Shown here: positions 8,846 to 17,193 of the stretch, piece by piece
Position numbering within the stretch: position 1 is the first letter of the stretch
Layout: every line of letters begins with the position of its first letter
Assembly: GCF_011752625.1 (NCBI RefSeq)
Contig: NZ_VWXD01000001.1
Location: 868,001-932,000, forward strand
Direction: 5' to 3'
Length of the DNA: 64,000 bases
Source of the DNA: Candidatus Pantoea formicae
GTDB lineage: Bacteria > Pseudomonadota > Gammaproteobacteria > Enterobacterales > Enterobacteriaceae
Translations under genes and position numbers: made by a program
Notes under the pieces: generated by a model
The model's database searches: none
Seen by the model: only the letters and a program-made list of their open reading frames with translations
What the model was told of the DNA's origin: nothing

Positions 8846-9029
8846 ACTTTTATTGCGCTCAGGATACAAGTAACACCCCGCCTTTCTTTCAATTTTCGTT
8901 TGATACACCGCTGATATTAACAACCTAACTAACTTCACAAATCCTGAAAAAAATTGACCTGCCGATTGCATCGGGGTCGCAATGGGTTACTGTTAAATTC
9001 TTGTAACAAATGTAACCAAAAGGATCTGT

Positions 9030-10118
9030 ATGAAAACCTCTCTGCGTTTTTTAACAACCTCTGTATTGGCAGGACTCTCCTTCTCTGCACTCGCGGCTGC
9101 GCCTGCTGGTTATCCCGCCGACTATCAGAAAGTCATTGATGCGGCGACCAAAGAGGGCAAAGTGGTGGTGTATTCGACCACCGACACCAAAGCCGCAGGT
9201 CCACTTATCAAAGGCTTTGAGTCGCTCTATCCTGGCATTAAAGTCGAATATAACGACATGAACAGCACCGAGCTGTATAACCGTTATATCAGTGAACAGG
9301 CTTCAGGCAGCGGTAGCGGTGATGTGGTTTGGAGCTCGTCAATGGATACCGCGCTGAAACTGGCCACCGAGTACGCGGCGGAATACACCTCTCCTGAGCA
9401 GAGCAAAATTCCAAAATGGGCGGTGTGGCAAAACAAAGCCTATGGCACCACCTATGAGCCAGTGGTGTTCATTTATAACAATAAATTAATCCCGAAAGGT
9501 GAAGCGCCCGACTCCCACACGGCGCTGGCGAAAATGATTTCAGCCAACCCAGATAAATTCAAAAATAAAGTCACTACCTACGATATCGAAAAATCGGGTC
9601 TAGGCTTTATGCTCACCGTTGAGGACAGCAAAGTTGATCCGCAATACAAGCAAAACCTCGCGGGCATGGCCAAAGGCGGCCTGACCGTCCAGTCATCCAC
9701 CGGCACCATGATGGAGCGTGTTTCGTCGGGTGAAAATCTCATTGGCTTTAATATCCTGGGTTCTTACGCCGAGGCCCGTGCTAAAAACGATCCTGCATTA
9801 GGCATTGCTTATCCAAAAGACTACATCCTGGTGTTATCACGCGTATCGTTTATTACGGAAGATGCTGAGCACGAGAATGCCGCCAAACTGTGGCTGGATT
9901 ACGTGTTATCTGAAAAAGGACAAAATATCCTGGCGAATCAGGCCGACATTCCTTCGTTGCGCAATGATATCGAAGGTAAAAATGATATTGATGGCATGAC
10001 CAAAATGCTGGGCAATGCGCTGAAACCTATTCCCGTTGATGAATCACTGCTGGAGTATCTGGAGCCGGCTAAGCGTCTGGAGTTTATTAAGCAATGGCGA
10101 GCGGCTGCCGGTAAATAA
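9030..10118 (+). CDS. ABC transporter periplasmic binding protein, Fbp/Afu type
   Basis: A 362-residue secreted protein with a clear signal peptide (residues 1-22, cleavage near SALA-AAPAG). The mature fold belongs to the family-1 binding proteins that include ferric-ion (FbpA) and hexose-phosphate (AfuA) carriers: KEGKVVVYSTTD near 45, FESLYPGIKVEYND near 65, and a C-terminal YVLSEKGQNILA. The paired C-terminal tyrosines used by FbpA for iron are not evident, so iron is not assured; a phosphorylated or carboxylated organic ligand is equally possible. First gene of an importer operon running to 13032, separated from the permease by a 10-bp-stem hairpin. Start supported by AAAGGATCTGT upstream. 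Confidence 0.8.
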   Translation: MKTSLRFLTTSVLAGLSFSALAAAPAGYPADYQKVIDAATKEGKVVVYSTTDTKAAGPLIKGFESLYPGIKVEYNDMNSTELYNRYISEQASGSGSGDVVWSSSMDTALKLATEYAAEYTSPEQSKIPKWAVWQNKAYGTTYEPVVFIYNNKLIPKGEAPDSHTALAKMISANPDKFKNKVTTYDIEKSGLGFMLTVEDSKVDPQYKQNLAGMAKGGLTVQSSTGTMMERVSSGENLIGFNILGSYAEARAKNDPALGIAYPKDYILVLSRVSFITEDAEHENAAKLWLDYVLSEKGQNILANQADIPSLRNDIEGKNDIDGMTKMLGNALKPIPVDESLLEYLEPAKRLEFIKQWRAAAGK

Positions 10119-10129
10119 CCGTTTCTGCA

Positions 10130-10161
10130 TTATGCGCCAATCATTAAACGCTGGCGCATAA
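10130..10161 (+). promoter_or_regulatory. Intercistronic hairpin between binding protein and permease genes
   Basis: Ten-bp perfect stem TTATGCGCCA (10130-10139) with TGGCGCATAA (10152-10161), 12-nt loop, placed 12 bp after the binding-protein stop and 39 bp before the permease start. No U-run follows, so it is more likely to stabilise the upstream message or attenuate downstream expression than to terminate fully. This fits the usual excess of binding protein over membrane subunits. Confidence 0.55.
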
Positions 10162-10199
10162 CCCCTTCTCTCGCCTGCGTATTTTGACAGGGTTGGCAT

Positions 10200-11969
10200 A
10201 TGACCAGGTTAATGAAAAAGTGGCAGAGCCTGCCGCGTGCATTGATTGTTTTGATCACGGCATTGGTGATATACGTGCCGCTGATGTTTATCGTGGTGCA
10301 AAGTTTCCTCTCTGCCCCCTTCTTTGCCAAAAAGAAAGAGCTGACGCTCGGTTCGTTCGGCTTTATTTTCTCCGATCCCGATTTCTATAAAGCGCTGGAA
10401 TCTGGTTTTATATTGGCGTTTGGTTTGGTTATTATTGCTATTCCGCTGGGTGGGATCTTGGCTTTCTTAATGGTGAGAACCAATCTACCGGGGCGCCGTT
10501 TAATAGAACCTCTTATCCTGGTCCCCATTTTTGTCTCTCCGATGGTATTAGCCTTTGGATATGTCGTCGCCGCCGGTCCAGTGGGCTTTTTGTCACAGTG
10601 GGCTAACCAACTGTTCGGGGTGGTGCCGTGGAATATTTACTCGATGACCAGCATTGTGGTGATCGCCGGTCTTACTCACGTCCCGCACGCTTACCTCTAT
10701 ATTTCCTCGGCGCTGCGCAGCGTCAGTTCTGATGTGGAAGAGGCCGCACGCACTGTCGGCGCCTCACCGTTGCAGGTGATGACGTCGGTCAGCTTGCCGA
10801 TGGTGCGTCCGTCGATCCTGTATGCCTGCGTCCTGCTGTTCTTCCTGGGATTGGAAGTGTTTGGTCTGATGCTGGTGCTGGGTGATCCGGAAGGCAACAT
10901 GGTGCTGGCCACCTATCTCTATAAGTTGACCAACAAACTGGGCACGCCTTCCTACCATTTGATGGCCGCGGTTGCCGTCGTGCTGATCTGCTTCACCGTA
11001 CCGCTGGTGATGTTGCAACGCTGGTTGATGCGCACCGCTAACCGCTTCGTCACCATGAAAGGCAAAGCCTCGCAGGCGCGCGCGTTACCGCTTGGCAAAT
11101 GGCGCTGGGTTGCCGGTGCCGTGGTGATGTTCTGGCTCACGGTGACCATTGGGGTGCCGTTACTCGGCGTGGTGATGCGCGCGTTTATCTCGCATTGGGG
11201 CGTGGGCGTATCCTTGTGGGATGAAGTCTCGCTGGCGACCTTCCGCAGCATTTGGGATCAACCCAATCTGCTGCGCGCCATTGTTAACTCCATGCTCATT
11301 GGCGTCATCGGGGGGGCTGTAGCCGTTGTCTGTTATCTCTTCGTCGGGATCGCGATGCACCGCAAGCAAGATAACGTAACGCGTTTCCTCGACTACAGCG
11401 TGCTGGTGCCGCGCGCGGTGCCGGGTCTGTTGGCCGGTTTAGCCTTTCTTTGGGTGTTCCTGTTTATTCCCATGTGGCTCGATCAATCGCTGAAAAATGG
11501 CTGGCTTTCCAATTTATCCATGGCGGATTGGCTGCGAGAAAACTTCATCGTTTGGCTGCGTTCGCTGCGCCAAACCATCTTCAGCGTCTGGCTGGCCTAC
11601 ACCGTGGTGTGGATGGCTTACGGTTTGCGTCTGATTTCATCCACCTTGCTTCAAGTTGGACCGGAATTAGAAGAAGCGGCACGCAGTGCGGGCGCGACAC
11701 CGGGCCAGACCACACGTCACGTGACGGTGCCCCTTTCGCGTCACGGCCTAATCGGTTCATGGCTGCTGATGTTCCTGATATTTGAGCGTGAATACTCAAC
11801 CGGTGTTTATTTGCTGTCTCCGGGTACGGAAACCATCGGCTCAATGCTGGTCTCTCTGTGGTCAGCGGGCGCGATTGATATTGTTGCCGCGCTCTCCCTG
11901 ATCAATATCGTGCTGGTGGTGGTCGGCCTCGGCATCGCATTACGCTTTGGAGTGAAATTACATGATTGA
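10200..11969 (+). CDS. ABC transporter permease, two-domain Fbp type
   Basis: A 589-residue inner-membrane protein made of two similar permease halves, as in FbpB/AfuB and YfuB. Each half has about six hydrophobic segments and its own EAA loop: EEAARTVGASPLQVMTSVSL near residues 180-200 and EEAARSAGATPGQTTRHVTV near 490-510. It forms the whole channel for the importer with the upstream binding protein and overlaps the ATPase gene by 8 bp. The ATG at 10200 lies after a TTGACAGGGTTGGCAT stretch that supplies a weak AGGG ribosome site. Substrate as uncertain as for the binding protein. Confidence 0.88.
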   Translation: MTRLMKKWQSLPRALIVLITALVIYVPLMFIVVQSFLSAPFFAKKKELTLGSFGFIFSDPDFYKALESGFILAFGLVIIAIPLGGILAFLMVRTNLPGRRLIEPLILVPIFVSPMVLAFGYVVAAGPVGFLSQWANQLFGVVPWNIYSMTSIVVIAGLTHVPHAYLYISSALRSVSSDVEEAARTVGASPLQVMTSVSLPMVRPSILYACVLLFFLGLEVFGLMLVLGDPEGNMVLATYLYKLTNKLGTPSYHLMAAVAVVLICFTVPLVMLQRWLMRTANRFVTMKGKASQARALPLGKWRWVAGAVVMFWLTVTIGVPLLGVVMRAFISHWGVGVSLWDEVSLATFRSIWDQPNLLRAIVNSMLIGVIGGAVAVVCYLFVGIAMHRKQDNVTRFLDYSVLVPRAVPGLLAGLAFLWVFLFIPMWLDQSLKNGWLSNLSMADWLRENFIVWLRSLRQTIFSVWLAYTVVWMAYGLRLISSTLLQVGPELEEAARSAGATPGQTTRHVTVPLSRHGLIGSWLLMFLIFEREYSTGVYLLSPGTETIGSMLVSLWSAGAIDIVAALSLINIVLVVVGLGIALRFGVKLHD

Positions 11970-13032
11970 ATTATCGGTAGATAACTTGCATCTGATGTAC
12001 GGCGATAATCCAGTACTGAAAGGCGTATCGATGCAGTTGAAAAAAGGCGAAGTTGTGTCACTGCTGGGGCCTTCTGGCAGTGGAAAAACCACCTTGTTGC
12101 GCGCCGTGGCCGGACTCGAGAAGCCCACACAGGGCAGAATCACCATCGGCAAAAATGTGGTGTTCGACGGTACACCGAAAAGTGAAATTCCCGCTGAAGA
12201 ACGCAATTTGGGCCTGGTGTTCCAGTCCTACGCGCTGTGGCCGCACAAGACCGTGTTTGAGAATGTCGCCTATCCGCTCAAGCTGCGTAAGGTTGCCACG
12301 GCGGAGATTAACCACCGCGTGCAGGAAGTGCTGGATCAACTGGGCCTGGGGCACCTGGGTAAGCGCCATCCACATCAACTGTCAGGTGGACAACAACAGC
12401 GCGTGGCGATTGGTCGTGCGCTGGTCTACAACCCACCGGTGATTCTGCTGGATGAACCCTTATCAAACCTCGATGCCAAACTGCGTGAAGAGGCGCGCGT
12501 ATTCTTGCGGGAGTTGATTATCCGTCTCGGTTTGTCCGCGCTGATGGTGACACATGATCAAAATGAAGCGATGGCGATTTCTGATCGCATCTTGCTGCTC
12601 AACAACGGCGTGATTGAACAGCAAGGTACGCCACAGGAGATGTACAGCCAGCCTCATACACTGTTTGCCGCAGAGTTTATGGGCAGCAACAACCGTCTGC
12701 ACGGCAAAATTACCCATGTTGAAGGCGGTCGTGCGCGCATCGCGGGGGCTAAATGGGCGTTGTGGGGCAAAGCGACGGGCGATATCCGTGTAGGGCAGGA
12801 AGGCACGGCGGTGATACGTGTTGAGCGCCTTCACTTTGCGGAAACCACTGAGGATAACTTCATCGAACTGCCACTCCTCACCAGCATGTACTTGGGTGAT
12901 CGCTGGGAATACCTGTTCCGCACCGAGGAAGATGGCTTCGCGCTACGGGCTTATGGCCGAGAGTTTCGCGGGAATCAGCGTTTTCGTCTATCACTGCCGA
13001 AAGAGGATTTGTGGATTTTCGCCAAAAGCTGA
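11962..13032 (+). CDS. ABC transporter ATPase, Fbp/Afu (PotA-like) type
   Basis: A 356-residue ATPase: Walker [12 protein letters not shown] near residue 35, Q-loop GLVFQSYALWPHKTVFEN, signature LSGGQQQRVAIGRAL near 137, Walker B VILLDEPLSNLDAKLREE, and a C-terminal TOBE-type regulatory domain (about 240-356). Length and Q-loop wording match the FbpC/AfuC/PotA class. Last gene of the operon; it overlaps the permease gene by 8 bp and is followed by a 9-bp-stem hairpin. Confidence 0.9.
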   Translation: MIELSVDNLHLMYGDNPVLKGVSMQLKKGEVVSLLGPSGSGKTTLLRAVAGLEKPTQGRITIGKNVVFDGTPKSEIPAEERNLGLVFQSYALWPHKTVFENVAYPLKLRKVATAEINHRVQEVLDQLGLGHLGKRHPHQLSGGQQQRVAIGRALVYNPPVILLDEPLSNLDAKLREEARVFLRELIIRLGLSALMVTHDQNEAMAISDRILLLNNGVIEQQGTPQEMYSQPHTLFAAEFMGSNNRLHGKITHVEGGRARIAGAKWALWGKATGDIRVGQEGTAVIRVERLHFAETTEDNFIELPLLTSMYLGDRWEYLFRTEEDGFALRAYGREFRGNQRFRLSLPKEDLWIFAKS

Positions 13033-13036
13033 GAAT

Positions 13037-13060
13037 AGACCTGCCAGAACCGGCAGGTCT
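13037..13060. terminator. Hairpin at convergent gene ends
   Basis: AGACCTGCC (13037-13045) pairs with GGCAGGTCT (13052-13060) over a 6-nt loop. It lies 4 bp after the ATPase stop and 6 bp past the stop of the minus-strand 47-residue gene, so it can serve both transcripts. The U-runs are poor on both sides, so efficiency is uncertain. Confidence 0.6.
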
Positions 13061-13066
13061 GATAAC

Positions 13067-13210
13067 TTAATCCCCACTGACGCGATAGCGTTCCAGCCAA
13101 TGTGCGTAAGGCGCAGGCAGCACCCAGGAAGGCTCGGTCTTGTCCAGTGCCAGCGCGGCCTGATAACTCCAGTGCGGGTTTTTCAGGCTAAAAGGTGAAA
13201 ACAGTCCCAT
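13067..13210 (-). CDS. Small protein, 47 residues, downstream of the quinone-reductase-like gene
   Basis: An open frame starting ATG at 13208-13210 (MGLFSPFSLKNPHWSY...) and ending TAA at 13067-13069. A clear AAGGGG ribosome site sits 6 bases ahead of ATG. It begins 18 bp after the stop of the alcohol-dehydrogenase-like gene on the same strand and ends just before a hairpin, so it looks like the last gene of that operon. The protein is soluble, rich in aromatic residues (several W, Y, F, H) and proline, with no membrane helix or signal peptide. I do not recognise the family and give no function. Confidence 0.65.
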   Translation of the reverse strand: MGLFSPFSLKNPHWSYQAALALDKTEPSWVLPAPYAHWLERYRVSGD

Positions 13211-13228
13211 GACAACCCCTTAATGTAA

Positions 13229-14203
13229 TTAAAGCAAGATGACCTGCTTGCCACTGAAATTACGATGCTGCAATGCTCGTAACTGTGCAGGCAGTTGATC
13301 GTAAGGGAAATGCAGCAGCAACTCGCTCTGCAGACTCCCGGTGGCAATCTGCGCCAGCATGCGCTCACCTTGTTGCGTGAGTGCATGCCACTGCTGAGCA
13401 TTGCCCGTTTGGTGAAGTGCACCCAGCGCCACTTCGTGCAGAGAAAGCGCGCGACCAAATGCGGCACATGGCCACTCCGCGACCCGCCCCTGAATACAGA
13501 CTAAGTGACCATTAGCCAGCAGCGTATCTGCCAGCTGTGCAGCATGCTCTGGCCCCACCGCATCAATCACGGCAAAATAACGACGATGCGCCGCTTCTGT
13601 TGTGAGTTGGCTATCGTTCATGCATCGTTTTGCACCCAGTGCATGCAAGCGCGACCAGTGGCGTTCACTACTCAACGTTGTGACCTCAAAACCCCGCGAC
13701 TGTGCCAGTTGCACCAGATAATGACCAACAGAACCCCCCGCACCGGCAATCAACAGCGGGGCGCCGGGCTGAACCGGAATTTTTTCAATGGCTTGCCAGG
13801 CGGTCAATGCTGGACAAGGAAAGGCGGCGGCGGTCGCAAAATCAATATCATCAGGTATACACATGGCAACCTGTGCGGCCAGCACGGTGTACTCAGCAAA
13901 ACTGCCGTTACGCTGCAAGTTCTGGTGATACGCCACACGTTTGCCCAAGAGGCTTTTCTCAACCTCTGGCCCTATCGCTACCACCGTCCCCGCACCATCA
14001 ACACCCGGCACTTGTTCGAACTGTGTGCTGAGCACTTTCCAGTCGACCGGATTAAGCCCAATCGCCGCGTTCTGCACCAGAATTTCACCCGCCTGCAGTG
14101 GCGTGGCGCTAAGATAGCGCTCCTGTAGAACCAGCGGCGAATGACCCCCGTGCCAAACCCAACCACGCCAGTCAGCAGGAATGGAGAACGCCGTATCAGA
14201 CAT
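13229..14203 (-). CDS. Zinc-type alcohol dehydrogenase / quinone oxidoreductase family protein
   Basis: About 324 residues of the medium-chain dehydrogenase/reductase fold. Seen are AAIGLNPVDWKVLS near 50 (quinone-reductase style, no zinc-ligand cysteine), PGVDGAGTVVAIG near 70, CPALTAWQAIEK near 130 and the nucleotide-binding GAGGSVGHYLVQLAQ near 157-171. It should be an NADPH-dependent oxidoreductase of the CurA/QOR type. ATG 14203 is preferred over GTG 14209 because of an AGCAGG site; it overlaps the preceding VOC gene by 8 bp. The operon is VOC, this gene, then the 47-residue gene, opposite a LysR regulator. Confidence 0.82.
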   Translation of the reverse strand: MSDTAFSIPADWRGWVWHGGHSPLVLQERYLSATPLQAGEILVQNAAIGLNPVDWKVLSTQFEQVPGVDGAGTVVAIGPEVEKSLLGKRVAYHQNLQRNGSFAEYTVLAAQVAMCIPDDIDFATAAAFPCPALTAWQAIEKIPVQPGAPLLIAGAGGSVGHYLVQLAQSRGFEVTTLSSERHWSRLHALGAKRCMNDSQLTTEAAHRRYFAVIDAVGPEHAAQLADTLLANGHLVCIQGRVAEWPCAAFGRALSLHEVALGALHQTGNAQQWHALTQQGERMLAQIATGSLQSELLLHFPYDQLPAQLRALQHRNFSGKQVILL

Positions 14204-14696
14204 AGGCACCTGCTGAATACGTCAACTCATAACTGTGGCTGTAAATCTCAATGATGTTGCCAAACGGATCTTCCATATACACCATGCGATAAGGCTTTTC
14301 GCCAGGGAAGTATTCACGTACAGGCATACGCTGCTTTCCGCCAGCAGCCACGATTTTCTCGGCTAACCCTTCAACATCGGGATCCTGCACGCAGAAGTGG
14401 AAGACACCGGTTTTCCAGTATTCAAAATTATTTTCTGGCTTCTCAGCGGCTTTAAACTCAAAAATTTCGACACCTACGCGGTCACCCGTCGAGAGGTGGG
14501 CTATGCGGAATTTTTGCCAGCCAGCGCCAAATACATCACTGCACATCACACCGATGGCGGATTCATCTTCCTGAATTTCAGTAGGCGGCATAATCAGGTA
14601 CCAACCCATGACCTCAGTATAAAATTTTACAGCGGCATCAAGATCGGTCACTGACAGGCCAATGTGTGAAAACGTACGTGGATAGGGAGTACTCAT
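14196..14696 (-). CDS. VOC family protein (glyoxalase I-like)
   Basis: A 166-residue vicinal oxygen chelate protein: FSHIGLSVTDLDAAVKFY at the N-terminus supplies the first metal-ligand histidine, VGVEIFEF a middle acidic residue, VFHFCVQDPDVEGLAEKI a second histidine, and YMEDPFGNIIEIYSHSY the terminal glutamate. This pattern is that of glyoxalase I and ring-cleaving dioxygenases; the complete ligand set suggests an active enzyme, perhaps detoxifying an aldehyde or dicarbonyl. It is the first gene of the minus-strand operon and is divergent from the LysR gene at 14790, which may control it (inference). Confidence 0.82.
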   Translation of the reverse strand: MSTPYPRTFSHIGLSVTDLDAAVKFYTEVMGWYLIMPPTEIQEDESAIGVMCSDVFGAGWQKFRIAHLSTGDRVGVEIFEFKAAEKPENNFEYWKTGVFHFCVQDPDVEGLAEKIVAAGGKQRMPVREYFPGEKPYRMVYMEDPFGNIIEIYSHSYELTYSAGAYV

Positions 14697-14789
14697 CGCT
14701 CATCTCCTATGATGAAAAGAACCACAGGCTACGGTGCTATAAGTATAATGAAAACAGTGATTCGATTATGGTAATTATAAAATTTCATT

Positions 14790-15656
14790 ATGCTAAATCC
14801 ACAATGGCTAAAATCTTTTGCCACACTGGCGGAAGTGAGCAGCTTCACGGCCACCGCTGAACGGCTGGGGATCACGCAAGCGGCCGTCAGCCAACATATT
14901 CGCCATCTTGAGCAACAACTCGGCCCGCTGATCCTGCGGAGTAAGCGCCCGTTAGAGCTGACACCTGCCGGTCGTGCCTTGCTGGATTATTGCCAGCAGG
15001 TAGATCGTGCCCAGCATCACCTGGCACTGCGACTCAGTGAAGGCGACGTGACGTGTGGGGAAGTCAGTCTTATCTCCCCCGGCAGTATCGGGCTGCGCCT
15101 ATATCCTCAGCTTCTCGATTTGCAGCAACACCATCCTGATTTAACCATTCGTCACCGTTTTGCGCCGGATAATGAAGTGATGGATGCCGTGCTGCTTAAC
15201 CGGTTTGAGATGGGCCTGATGACGCAAAAGCCCGATGACAAACGTCTGGTGGCACAGAAATTTACTGAGGAACCTTTAGAGCTGGTTGTGCCAGCAGGCA
15301 CAGCAGCGACAAAATGGGAAGATCTTGAAGCCTTGGGCTTTATCGATCATCCAGATGGTCAGGCGATGGCTACGCGTCTGCTGAGCCGACGCTTTCCCGG
15401 TAATCCAGGCGTGCGCAACCTGCCCCAGCGCGGCTTCAGTAATCAGATCAGCTTGATTCTTGAACCTGTCGCGCGAGGATTGGGATTCACCGTGTTGCCG
15501 CGTTTTGCCCGCATGGCTTTTCACCTTCAGGATGGTATTCAGGTGATCGAGGCAGGTAACGCATTAGTGGATTCCATCTGGCTGATTCACCGCGCGGAAT
15601 GGCCTCTTTCTGCGCGGGCACAACAGGCACTACGTTGGCTGGAAGCCAAGATGTAA
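14790..15656 (+). CDS. LysR family transcriptional regulator
   Basis: A 288-residue LysR-type regulator with N-terminal winged helix-turn-helix (LAEVSSFTATAERLGITQAAVSQHIRHLEQQLG, residues about 13-45) and a C-terminal effector-binding domain beginning near 90. It is divergent from the VOC/quinone-reductase operon with 93 bp between the starts, the classic arrangement for a LysR protein and its target. That spacer is AT-rich and has several ATTAT repeats but no unmistakable T-N11-A site. No good ribosome site precedes the ATG, so the start is less certain. It ends 3 bp from the convergent SRPBCC gene. Confidence 0.85.
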   Translation: MLNPQWLKSFATLAEVSSFTATAERLGITQAAVSQHIRHLEQQLGPLILRSKRPLELTPAGRALLDYCQQVDRAQHHLALRLSEGDVTCGEVSLISPGSIGLRLYPQLLDLQQHHPDLTIRHRFAPDNEVMDAVLLNRFEMGLMTQKPDDKRLVAQKFTEEPLELVVPAGTAATKWEDLEALGFIDHPDGQAMATRLLSRRFPGNPGVRNLPQRGFSNQISLILEPVARGLGFTVLPRFARMAFHLQDGIQVIEAGNALVDSIWLIHRAEWPLSARAQQALRWLEAKM

Positions 15657-15659
15657 CCT

Positions 15660-16178
15660 TTACTGACGGGCTTTAGCCGCTGCTACTAGCCCATCCAGCC
15701 AATCCTGGTGACCGTTAATCATTGGATTAGGTTTGGCATTCGCCAGCTCCACAGCAGGCTTACCGTTTTGCGTCTCTTGGGTCAGGATGCGCACGCGGTT
15801 ATCAGGAAGATCTTCAATAAGCCAGGCATGTAATACGTCCAGGCGTTCATCGCTGCCGACTTCACCCGCCCATCCGTGCCAAGAAACACGAGCCGCTTCA
15901 CCTGCAACAGGCGCGACATATTCGGTGACCTGAGCTTCAACGGGGAAGCCAAACGTTTCGAAGTAGAAACGCACGCCCTGTTCCAGTTCTGGGCCTTTGT
16001 TGTCATAGAAACGGGCGTTAGCCGAGTTCTTGTAATAGGTTGGCCACAGAGAGGGGGTATTCAGCAACGGCCAGATATCTTGGGTGCTTAAACCAGCTAC
16101 GATGACTTCATTTGAACAGTAATTATCGGCGAAGCCTGGAACAAACCCTTTTGGCCAGTTAATCGCATTCATTTTCAT
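15660..16178 (-). CDS. SRPBCC (START/polyketide-cyclase-like) domain protein
   Basis: A 172-residue protein with the helix-grip fold pattern: NEVIVAGLSTQDIWPLLNTPSLWPTYYKN at about 22-50, VRFYFETFGFPVEAQVTEYV near 70-90, and a C-terminal amphipathic helix (HQDWLDGLVAAAKARQ). Such proteins bind hydrophobic ligands; the enzymatic role here is unknown. The frame extends upstream to 16421, but that extension is not conserved-looking; ATG 16178 gives the natural domain start. It is divergent from the DJ-1/PfpI gene at 16444; the 265-bp spacer must hold both promoters and shows nothing else distinct. Confidence 0.75.
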   Translation of the reverse strand: MKMNAINWPKGFVPGFADNYCSNEVIVAGLSTQDIWPLLNTPSLWPTYYKNSANARFYDNKGPELEQGVRFYFETFGFPVEAQVTEYVAPVAGEAARVSWHGWAGEVGSDERLDVLHAWLIEDLPDNRVRILTQETQNGKPAVELANAKPNPMINGHQDWLDGLVAAAKARQ

Positions 16179-16443
16179 GGGTAATTTCTCAAAAGTGATA
16201 AAGGACAAATGAAGTATCTGTCTGCTGGAGAAATAACGCCAATCGCCTTTCATTATCTTTGATATTAAAATTATTGATATCTGGAAATAGCTAGCGCATG
16301 CAACGCCATAACGAGAATTTATCACCTTCATAAGTGAGCGCGGGTTTTCATTATATCTACATCCGCTAATCTGACGGGGCGCGGAACCAGTCAAACATTG
16401 AGCAATGGCGCATAACTTCATTTTTAAATCTTAAGGATATGAA

Positions 16444-17139
16444 ATGGTAAATAGCCAAACCCAATTTATTAAGCCGGTGCTAATGGTACTGACCAGCTAT
16501 CGCGGCATCGTCAACGGACATGAAATTTCAGGGTTCTATTTACCAGAATTAACGCATCCCCTTCATGTGCTGACTGAGGCAGGCGTGCCGGTCGCCTTTG
16601 CTTCCATTAAAGGCGGAAAACCACCTGTCTATGGCATCGGCGATGATGAAATTAATCAACGATACTGGCAGGATGGCAATTTCCAGCAGCAACTCAATCA
16701 CACCTTACCGCTGGCCGCAGCCAAAAATGATGATTACAGTGCCGTACTGTTTGTAGGTGGACATGGAACTATGTGGGACTTCCCGGATGATGCTGCGGTT
16801 AAAACACTTATCCGTAACATGTTTGAGTGCAATAAGCCTGTCGCTGCCGTTTGCCATGGTCCCGCTGCACTGGTCAACGTAAAACTCAGCAATGGGCAAT
16901 ATCTGGTGAAAGGTAAACGTGTTGCGGCTTTTACCGACACAGAAGAAATGGAAGTAGGTCTGGCGGGAGCTGTACCTTTTATGTTGGAAACCACCCTGAA
17001 AGCACGCGGGGCAAGACATCAAGCGGCTGAAAACTGGCAATGCAACGTGGTAACCGATGGCGTACTGATTACAGGACAGAACCCGCAGTCAGCTTCCGAG
17101 GTGGGTAAAGCGCTTTGCCAGCTGCTGCTGGAGGGATAA
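16444..17139 (+). CDS. DJ-1/PfpI family protein (type 1 glutamine amidotransferase-like)
   Basis: A 231-residue DJ-1/PfpI-fold protein, probably of the Hsp31/HchA-like branch. The nucleophile elbow is AAVCHGPAAL (cysteine near residue 138 followed by histidine), and the VLFVGGHGTMWDFPDD strand and FTDTEEMEVGL segment are typical. Relatives act as chaperone, glyoxalase III or deglycase, relieving methylglyoxal or other electrophile stress. It starts after an AAGGATATGAA site and is followed after 54 bp by a LysR gene in the same direction. The neighbourhood of VOC and quinone-reductase genes also suggests electrophile stress. Confidence 0.85.
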   Translation: MVNSQTQFIKPVLMVLTSYRGIVNGHEISGFYLPELTHPLHVLTEAGVPVAFASIKGGKPPVYGIGDDEINQRYWQDGNFQQQLNHTLPLAAAKNDDYSAVLFVGGHGTMWDFPDDAAVKTLIRNMFECNKPVAAVCHGPAALVNVKLSNGQYLVKGKRVAAFTDTEEMEVGLAGAVPFMLETTLKARGARHQAAENWQCNVVTDGVLITGQNPQSASEVGKALCQLLLEG

Positions 17140-17193
17140 CACGCAACGCCGTTTTCAGCATAAATTCACTTTTGCCTGTCACTACCGGGGCTT

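Noticed and set aside
10130..10161. Intrinsic terminator inside the importer operon
   Set aside because: There is no U-run after the stem and the downstream permease needs this promoter; a stabilising or attenuating hairpin fits better.
9030..13032. Firm naming as a ferric iron (fbpABC) transporter
   Set aside because: The binding protein lacks an evident paired-tyrosine iron site and the family also transports sugar phosphates and other anions, so no gene symbol is given.
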